Source: a virus
Length of the DNA stretch: 22,902 nucleotides
IMG/VR virus record: IMGVR_UViG_3300024518_002027
Span: 1-22,902 of that record
Reading direction: 5' to 3' (one strand)
Shown: positions 16,835-22,902 of the stretch, piece by piece
How positions within the stretch are numbered: position 1 is the first letter of the stretch
Layout of the letters: each line of letters begins with the position of its first letter
Translations under genes and position numbers: made by a program
Notes under the pieces: generated by a model
Told to the model about the DNA's origin: nothing
Database searches by the model: none
What the model saw: only the letters and a program-made list of their open reading frames with translations

Positions 16835-16850
16835 AATTTATAATTTTTAA

Positions 16851-18104
16851 TTAGTTAAATTTTCTTGTTTTTATTTTTAATTTAGTTGAATCTAATCCAC
16901 TAATCGATTTTACTTTCAATCCGCCTATAAAAACGTTTCCATCGGCAACCTGCCTCGGTTCGTCAGTTGATGGGTTTTTGGAAGTTTCAATAACATTTTT
17001 AATGCCATCGGCCTTCCCTTGTTCATAAAAATGATGAGCAATTTTATCAGTATTCATTGCAGCATACATAGCCTTGTGATAACCATTCGCATCGACCATA
17101 TTACCATCTTTATCTAAAAATTTAGAAACAAAGTTGTTAACATCGATTTGAGCATCACTTACCTTACCAGGATCATTAATCTTATATCTAAATTTCTTTT
17201 CCCCTACATTGAAATCAAAACCTTTGAATTCATTAGAAAAAAGATTTTTAGTATTAGATCTAAAATCCTCATGCTGTTTAGTAGCTATTTCTTGCTGCGC
17301 GTTGTAGCGGTCAAAAAAGTCTAGGGCTTTTTGTTGTTCTTGAGTTACGCCGGGTCTCAACTTGATTTCGTCGTAATATTTTGCTTTAGAACTTTCTAAA
17401 TAACCTTTGGCTTTTGCAACCTCTTCTTTAAAAGCAAGCTTTTTCTTTTTGATCGTTCTTGCTTCATCCTCATCTTCATCAAAATTAAAATTATCTTCTA
17501 TTAAAAAAGCAATTTCATCTTTATCAAGATGTGGTTTCGTATTGGAGTAATATTCATATAAAACATTCGTATCATTTAATTTAGAATAATCTTTATTTAA
17601 TGCTACGTAGTCTTCTACGCTACCCCCAGTTTCTTTCATAAAAGAAACTAATTTTTCTATATTTTCCGGTAAAACAACTTCTGGAACTAATTCAGATTTT
17701 GGTTGTTCTACTGTTTTTTCTTTCGATTCTTTAACCTCAATCTCTCCTTTAACTTCTTCAGTTATTTCTTCAATTGGGTTTTCTGGAGATTTAACAACTT
17801 CTTTGGATTCTTGAACTTCCACGTTTTCGCTGGTCCGTACAACTTCATCCACCGGTTGTATATCTCTGGTTCGTTTATCCTCAGGTAATTCTCCTGAGCT
17901 TCGCTTTGGAACGGCATCTCCTAGTGTTTTTAAATCTTCTGTTTTAACCTTTACTTTTATGTTATCAGGCACAACCTTTCCTTGTGCATCTGGATCATTA
18001 AGATCTACTTTTAAAGGTTCATTTTTTTCTTTTCCTAAATTTTTAGGTTTTCGGGGTTTCGACTTTAACTTAAAGTCGCCCTCTTGTCTTACTTCTGTTG
18101 GCAT
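16851..18104 (-). CDS. Probable capsid scaffold protein, 417 aa
   Basis: Residues 1-140 are low-complexity K/E/P/V sequence without aromatic residues beyond a few positions, likely disordered. From about 148 it becomes ordered: KLVSFMKETGGSVEDYVALN, TKPHLDKDEIAFLIEDNFNF and an acidic run DEDEDE (about 189-194). A Lys/Glu helix (KKKKLAFKEEVAKAKGYLES) follows, with an aromatic-containing C-terminal half. The last 30 residues (GNVFIGGLKVKSISGLDSTK and KLKIKTRKFN) are short, basic and probably the capsid-binding end. Position between portal and major capsid genes, high charge and disorder fit a scaffolding protein that guides head assembly and is then removed. No protease motif is seen in it, and no separate head-maturation protease gene was found in the window. 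The 24-base gap upstream is A/T only. Confidence 0.65.
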   Translation of the reverse strand: MPTEVRQEGDFKLKSKPRKPKNLGKEKNEPLKVDLNDPDAQGKVVPDNIKVKVKTEDLKTLGDAVPKRSSGELPEDKRTRDIQPVDEVVRTSENVEVQESKEVVKSPENPIEEITEEVKGEIEVKESKEKTVEQPKSELVPEVVLPENIEKLVSFMKETGGSVEDYVALNKDYSKLNDTNVLYEYYSNTKPHLDKDEIAFLIEDNFNFDEDEDEARTIKKKKLAFKEEVAKAKGYLESSKAKYYDEIKLRPGVTQEQQKALDFFDRYNAQQEIATKQHEDFRSNTKNLFSNEFKGFDFNVGEKKFRYKINDPGKVSDAQIDVNNFVSKFLDKDGNMVDANGYHKAMYAAMNTDKIAHHFYEQGKADGIKNVIETSKNPSTDEPRQVADGNVFIGGLKVKSISGLDSTKLKIKTRKFN

Positions 18105-18128
18105 AATATAATATTATAAAATTAATAA

Positions 18129-20555
18129 TTAATTAGGTGGAATTACTTGATTTATATCTTCTTGGTATTCACCTAAATTTATGTCTAATCCTCCACCTTG
18201 CTCAAAATCTTGTGGAAGACCAGCATTTTGTCTTTGTGTAATCAATTCACTTTGTTGAGTTCCTTGTATTCTTACTCTTTTGTCTTTTCTATCTTCTATA
18301 TCTTTTTCTTTAGACAATTCTACATTAGCTTTAATTTGAGCTAATTGTTTATTGTATTCAAATTCCTGAGCTAATAATTGTTGTTTTACCTCAAGTTCTG
18401 TTTGCATGCGTTGTATTTCAAATTGAGATTTCGCTTGCTCTACACTTACTTTTTGTTCAGTTAAAGCTTGTTGTTTTTGAACCTCAGCCATTGCTAATTC
18501 TTGCTGTGATCGAGTATTAGCCTCTGCTTGGGCTTGTATTAATTGTTGTTGTTGAGCCTGATCTCTTTCAATTTTTTGTCTACGTTTTTGCTTTAATAAT
18601 TGATTGGCTAATTTAAGATTTTTTATTTGTCTTATATCTATAGCGTCTTCTAAATCAATACCCTGTTGTTGTAAAGCTACTTGAATGTTTTGTTCTAATA
18701 ATGCTTGCGCTTCTTCTTCAGGTTCTAATTCTAAATAAATACCAAAATCATGTGTGCTTAAATTAGATATTTCAGCCAATGTTTGTGCATTAAATAAAGA
18801 TATACTTTCTATTAATGCATTATGGGTTAAAGGAAAACTTAGTACATCTACTAATTTTTTAGAAATATTTTCACAAATTCTTAAGGCAATATATTGACTA
18901 GCTTGATTAATATGTTTAGTTGCAATATTAGATGCGTTAGCTGCCATTTTTTGTAAACCTACTAAAGCATCTTTGTCAGGCATACTCCCGTCTCTTGCTT
19001 CATTAAGTCCGGTGACATCTCTTATTAACTGTAAATAGTATTGATAAGTTTGTACTAATGCTGCTAATTTCTGGCCTCCTGATGAAGATTTAAGCTCTTG
19101 AATAGGGACTTTACCTCTATTTAATTCTCCATCTTGAGTTAAAGATCTACCAACTATACTACCAGTTTGAAAATACATATTTAATGCTTCAGCTGGATTA
19201 TAATTTGTACCATTACCAAGATCAACTTCTGCTAAACCATCCATATCTAAGAAAACTCCGTCTGGGACCATCCTAGCTAATACTTGTTGCATTTTTAAAT
19301 GCGTTAATTGGATCATATCAGCAAACCCAGTTATCTTACCTACTAAAGATTCAATTTTACCTTTATACATTCTAGGCGCACATATACCATAATTCATTTC
19401 CACCTTCGTAGTATCAGCTAAAGGTCTAGTCATATTTTCAGCAAGCTGCCATTTAAGCATTGTATTTGTTCCTAGAACTTTAACTCCTTCATATAATACT
19501 TCTATACTTCTAGAAACTCTATTATAATTATCACTTGGCGGAGGATTAAACTCATCAGTTTTTTGAATTATTTTATCTAACCCATTGTCTGTATGTTTTA
19601 ATTTAAATACTTGATTCATGTAAGTTTTATATTCAAAATATAATATTTGAACCGTATTATTATCATAATTACCCCATCCTGTTATATATTGTCTATTTCC
19701 AGGCATTTCTTGAATTCTTTGTAATTCTTCATTAGAAATACTAGGAAATTGTTTTTTAAGCTCTGGTATTGTAATAGATTTAACTTCCCCTACATAATAT
19801 ATATCTTCAAAATTTGGATCTTCTGTATAAGAATATATCATATAAGCAGGATCTACATAGTCTACAGTTATTCCATTTGATTTATTAAAATTTGTTTTAC
19901 AAGAAGCAATTCCACATACTACTAAATCCTGGTTTATTCTGCGTTTTGTTAACTCCCATTTATTTTGAGTTAAAGTTTGTGTTATAGCCTCTTCTTCAGC
20001 AATTTCTATAGCTTGCTTATAAGATAATTGCATATGAAGTTCTAATTCCTCTTTTGTTTGAGGTAATTCTAATGCAGATAAATTAGACTGTTGAACATCA
20101 ACCCCTAGGTTTTCTCTAGCTTGTTGAATAAGATCTGCAGCATATATATCTTGAGCGATTGCAGTAGCGTAATCTGTTCTTTGTTTTACTGATTGAGGAT
20201 CTTGAGAATAAGCTTTAATATCATATTCTTTATTAGATATACCATTTACAACTATGTCTACAAACTTAGAAATAACTGGTACTGGTTTCCAATCTAAATT
20301 TAAATATGATAAATCTCCATTAATTGCTAATTCGTCTTTATATTTTTGTACAGGTTGTTCTCCTCTTGCGTATAATCTTAAATAATGATAGTTATTCCAA
20401 TTTGTTAAATATCTATTACCATTAGTTCTGCCTTGATTAAACCACTCTGTCTCAATAGCAGATGCTACTTGGGAACCATATTCAATTGAAGCTTTTTCTG
20501 CATCTGGTACTACCTGACTTGGAAAAGCGCTATTAGAATTAGTGTATATTTTCAT
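18129..20555 (-). CDS. Portal protein, 808 aa, with Gln-rich C-terminal coiled coil
   Basis: The gene begins with ATG directly after the terminase stop (TAAATG), so translation is likely coupled. The body has a portal-like organisation: an N-terminal wing region (NHYHLRLYARGEQP-like segment near residues 55-70), a middle beta region, and a crown or clip helix with DVTGLNEARDGSMPDKDALV (about 513-532) followed by GLQKMAANASNIATKHINQA, a block familiar from crAss-like portals. From about residue 640 to 765 the sequence is a long Gln/Glu/Ala-rich coiled coil, ending in a Gly/Asp/Asn-rich tail. Twelve copies would form the vertex ring through which the terminase pumps DNA and to which the neck proteins attach. 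Length is in the usual range for this group. Confidence 0.85.
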   Translation of the reverse strand: MKIYTNSNSAFPSQVVPDAEKASIEYGSQVASAIETEWFNQGRTNGNRYLTNWNNYHYLRLYARGEQPVQKYKDELAINGDLSYLNLDWKPVPVISKFVDIVVNGISNKEYDIKAYSQDPQSVKQRTDYATAIAQDIYAADLIQQARENLGVDVQQSNLSALELPQTKEELELHMQLSYKQAIEIAEEEAITQTLTQNKWELTKRRINQDLVVCGIASCKTNFNKSNGITVDYVDPAYMIYSYTEDPNFEDIYYVGEVKSITIPELKKQFPSISNEELQRIQEMPGNRQYITGWGNYDNNTVQILYFEYKTYMNQVFKLKHTDNGLDKIIQKTDEFNPPPSDNYNRVSRSIEVLYEGVKVLGTNTMLKWQLAENMTRPLADTTKVEMNYGICAPRMYKGKIESLVGKITGFADMIQLTHLKMQQVLARMVPDGVFLDMDGLAEVDLGNGTNYNPAEALNMYFQTGSIVGRSLTQDGELNRGKVPIQELKSSSGGQKLAALVQTYQYYLQLIRDVTGLNEARDGSMPDKDALVGLQKMAANASNIATKHINQASQYIALRICENISKKLVDVLSFPLTHNALIESISLFNAQTLAEISNLSTHDFGIYLELEPEEEAQALLEQNIQVALQQQGIDLEDAIDIRQIKNLKLANQLLKQKRRQKIERDQAQQQQLIQAQAEANTRSQQELAMAEVQKQQALTEQKVSVEQAKSQFEIQRMQTELEVKQQLLAQEFEYNKQLAQIKANVELSKEKDIEDRKDKRVRIQGTQQSELITQRQNAGLPQDFEQGGGLDINLGEYQEDINQVIPPN

Positions 20556-22772
20556 TTATTCAATTATTTTTGAAGTAACTCCGGTGTTTGTGTATTTTTT
20601 AATCCCTAAATCATAAATTTTTCTATCAATTATAGGGTTGGGTCTATATTTATGTTTATTACAAGCCATTATAGCAAGTCCAGAACTTATAGAAGCATCA
20701 TGCGAAGTTCTATTATTTATATCAAATTTAGCCCAATCTTGTAATGTTCTTAGGAAGTACAAATCCCCGTGTGTACCGTCTTGCCTTAATCCTATATAGT
20801 CTTCTATATATGATTCTATTGCCGCTGCATGTGCCTGCTTTATATCTTCAGATGAGTTAGGTATACCACCTATTTCTCTTTCTGTTACTGATAATTTAGT
20901 ATATTTTTTATCTGGCCTATTTATAGAGTATCCTCTATATCCTCTTCTTTTAAAATAATATAAAAGTCTTGGTTTATTATTTTCTGCAAGTATAGGCATT
21001 CCATAAAATATGCATGCCATTAATACATCTTCAAAAAATATCTCAGCTGTTTGTGGTCTAGCTATGTATTCTAAGAAAAAATGATTAATAGGATGGTTTT
21101 CCATGCTAAACTTAGTTAAGCCATGTAATGATCCATTTGAACCTCTTTTATCTACTGTTCCTGAAATATCATAAGGATCACACCCAAAAGCCCCTATATG
21201 TTCATTGCCAGGATATTTAAATCCATTTTTACTTACTATTTTATTTTGTAAATGATATGGTGGTACCCAAGAAGCAAAAAATCTTCCTTTATTATTGGGA
21301 GCAAAGACCACTTTACTATCTTTTATACCATCAACCCAATGGAAATTTCCCTGAGTTATTAATCCACTATTTTTAGTATCAGAATTCCAATCAATTTGCT
21401 CATATATTTTAACTAAATTAAATAAGCTATTTTGAGCTTCATCCCTAAAAGCATGCTCTTCTGTTCGTGGGAATTGTCTATAAAATTCATTTAAAGCATC
21501 ATGATCTCCTTTTAAACCATCAACTTCATTTTGCCAATAATTTATAACCCCTATTTTTATTTCTGTCCCACGGGCATCAGTCGTTTTGGTTTTCGGTGTG
21601 TCGAATACAGGTAATCCATAAGAATCAATGTATCCCTCGTAATTCCATTCCATAGGAATGAACAGATTATAGAGTCCTGAGCGAGTCTGTCCGTTGGCAT
21701 TTCTTTTTGTAACATCTGAATCATAATATAATTTTTTAAAATTATCACCACCTTTGTCTAATGCATTAGAGGTACTTCCCATCATACATTTTCCAATAAT
21801 TCTGCTACCAAGTCTTAATGTTGTTTTTGTAACCCTCCAATTATTTAATATATTGTTAGGTCTTTCCCATTTACCACTTTCATCATGTACTAATAGTTTT
21901 AATTTTTCACCATCATAACTATTATCGCCAGTATTTTTCCAATCAATTGTAGTATCTAGCCCTTGTAAGTCAATTGCCATTTCCCCACTTATAATCTTTC
22001 TTCTAGTAAATTTAGAAGCTGGTACTCTATATGCTAATTCCGTTTTAGGTCGATCCATACCATCTTGAATCGGTTTAAAAAAGAAAGGATAATTAACTGA
22101 AATAGGTACGACCTTATCAGTAAACATTGTTTTAGCATCTTGTCCAGTTTTAGATAATATTCCATATCTGGAATCACTTGATATTGTAGCTAAATTAATT
22201 ACTTCTCCAGATCCCATAAAAGAGAATCCTGATCTACGATTTTTAAGGTAACAAATTCCGTAGCATCTTGTGTCTGCTTTACAGGCTTCCCAGAATATAA
22301 AGAATAATCTATTGGCCTCTCTAAAGTCTGGTGGCCCAATATCAATCTTACTCCACTGCAAGTACATATAATGAGTCCCAGTAATATAAGTAGGAACATT
22401 TTTATTATAAAACCAAAAACCCAATTCTCTTTTATTGAATTCTTCATCAATATAATCATACCATTTTTCTTTAAAATCATCTGGATATTGCTCCCAATCA
22501 AATATAGTTTTTATTCTATTTAAAACTTTAGGTATAAGAGTCTTTTCCCATGTATTATTACTAAACTTCGTTATATCTTTAACAGGTTTAGGTAAAGCTA
22601 TTTTAAGATTTTGTATTTCATATACTTCACCAATTTCACCAGTCTTACTAATAACTATAAAATCATGGTCTTCATTATACCCATACTTCCATTTTTTATA
22701 CCTATTTTTTTGTTTAAGAATTTTAGGTTTAATATAATTAGGTAATATTTTATATAAAGTTTGTATATACAT
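20556..22772 (-). CDS. terL: Terminase large subunit (packaging ATPase-nuclease), 738 aa
   Basis: The ATPase half shows a variant Walker A region at 176-184 (LKNRRSGFS, with arginines in place of the usual GK), a Walker B at 292-298 (KLLVHDE, D297 and E298) and a coupling motif GSTSN at 332-336. The RNase H-like nuclease half shows the expected acidic residues: D532 in FGCDPYD, E597 in ILAEN, and D692 in SHDAS. The enzyme translocates genome DNA into the prohead at the portal and cuts it. The start overlaps the upstream stop by one base (TAATG) and has a GGGAGG at 8 bases spacing, unlike all other genes here. The 3' end abuts the portal start. About 150 bases near residues 355-405 have higher G+C than their flanks. 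Lineage is consistent with crAss-like or marine podoviruses. Confidence 0.9.
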   Translation of the reverse strand: MYIQTLYKILPNYIKPKILKQKNRYKKWKYGYNEDHDFIVISKTGEIGEVYEIQNLKIALPKPVKDITKFSNNTWEKTLIPKVLNRIKTIFDWEQYPDDFKEKWYDYIDEEFNKRELGFWFYNKNVPTYITGTHYMYLQWSKIDIGPPDFREANRLFFIFWEACKADTRCYGICYLKNRRSGFSFMGSGEVINLATISSDSRYGILSKTGQDAKTMFTDKVVPISVNYPFFFKPIQDGMDRPKTELAYRVPASKFTRRKIISGEMAIDLQGLDTTIDWKNTGDNSYDGEKLKLLVHDESGKWERPNNILNNWRVTKTTLRLGSRIIGKCMMGSTSNALDKGGDNFKKLYYDSDVTKRNANGQTRSGLYNLFIPMEWNYEGYIDSYGLPVFDTPKTKTTDARGTEIKIGVINYWQNEVDGLKGDHDALNEFYRQFPRTEEHAFRDEAQNSLFNLVKIYEQIDWNSDTKNSGLITQGNFHWVDGIKDSKVVFAPNNKGRFFASWVPPYHLQNKIVSKNGFKYPGNEHIGAFGCDPYDISGTVDKRGSNGSLHGLTKFSMENHPINHFFLEYIARPQTAEIFFEDVLMACIFYGMPILAENNKPRLLYYFKRRGYRGYSINRPDKKYTKLSVTEREIGGIPNSSEDIKQAHAAAIESYIEDYIGLRQDGTHGDLYFLRTLQDWAKFDINNRTSHDASISSGLAIMACNKHKYRPNPIIDRKIYDLGIKKYTNTGVTSKIIE

Positions 22773-22902
22773 TATTTAGACCTCCCTTCTGCAAAACCTT
22801 TAAATTTATTTGGTTTTTTTTCATTAACTTTAGGTTTTTCATCTAATACATTCTTTTCTTCTTCGATTCTATTTAAAATTTCAAAAGCATCAAATATAGC
22901 TA
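22772..22902 (-). CDS. C-terminal end of a small gene upstream of terL (5' part outside window)
   Basis: The last 42 residues of an open frame run off the right edge: AIFDAFEILNRIEEEKNVLD, then a Lys/Glu/Pro-rich stretch, ending KFKGFAEGRSK. The stop TAA shares its final A with the terL ATG. The visible part is hydrophilic and probably helical then disordered. A small gene directly before the large terminase is often the small terminase subunit, but the visible tail has no diagnostic feature and I do not assign it. Confidence 0.6.
   Translation of the reverse strand, partial: AIFDAFEILNRIEEEKNVLDEKPKVNEKKPNKFKGFAEGRSK
22780..22786 (-). promoter_or_regulatory. Shine-Dalgarno-like GGGAGGT before terL
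   Basis: GGGAGGT ends 7-8 bases before the terL ATG, an ideal spacing. It lies within the codons for the last residues (GRS) of the upstream gene, so it could be a by-product of coding. No other gene in the window has a comparable purine-rich site; all the others have A/T-rich leaders. Confidence 0.4.

Noticed and set aside
21557-21751. Minus-strand 64-codon frame inside terL
   Set aside because: Overlaps the higher G+C patch, which explains the lack of stops; terL frame is the coherent one.
22199-22501. Minus-strand 100-codon frame inside terL
   Set aside because: Out-of-frame reading within a terL segment that carries conserved motifs; no leader and unlikely composition.
1-22902. tRNA genes, CRISPR arrays, insertion sequences or integration sites
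   Set aside because: No cloverleaf, regularly spaced repeat, transposase or integrase was seen; coding genes fill nearly the whole window.

Overview
This window is the virion-morphogenesis region of a tailed double-stranded DNA phage. The host is very probably a member of the Bacteroidota, and the setting is probably marine or another aquatic one. All 15 protein genes I can support (13 complete, 2 cut by the window edges) lie on the minus strand, packed almost end to end, so the region reads from high to low coordinates. Base composition is low in G+C. No tRNA, CRISPR array, insertion sequence or replication gene was seen. Bacteroidota is favoured because nearly every start codon has an A/T-rich leader without a Shine-Dalgarno sequence, because all stops are TAA, and because the largest protein carries a FISUMP-type domain, which is common in that phylum. 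The terminase, portal, capsid, neck and muzzle proteins look like the crAss-like (Crassvirales-related) or environmental Bacteroidota podovirus lineage. That placement rests on remembered family patterns and was not tested by a search.

Layout in transcription order. (1) 22902-18129: the end of a small gene, the terminase large subunit and the portal protein. They are coupled by TAATG and TAAATG junctions and form the DNA-packaging block. (2) 18104-14539: a probable scaffold, the major capsid protein and a 258-residue capsid-associated protein. A UUCG-loop hairpin follows the capsid gene and a second hairpin follows the 258-residue gene, the only two gaps over 30 bases. (3) 14476-11943: two neck or ring proteins and a small basic protein. 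(4) 11929-5554: a 1688-residue muzzle (tail stabilization) protein and a separate 426-residue protein that looks like its displaced C-terminal part. (5) 5543-1: a GNAT-type acetyltransferase, then three helical proteins (234, 569 and more than 895 residues) that fit the ejected internal virion (cargo) proteins of podoviruses.

Together the genes would build a T=n icosahedral head with a portal, a short neck and tail, and an internal payload ejected at infection. No sheath, tape-measure or long tail-tube gene is present, which fits a short-tailed particle. The most notable points are the FISUMP domain in the muzzle protein, the apparent fission of that protein into two genes, small beta-rich modules inserted in both neck proteins, and the acetyltransferase gene inside the structural block.
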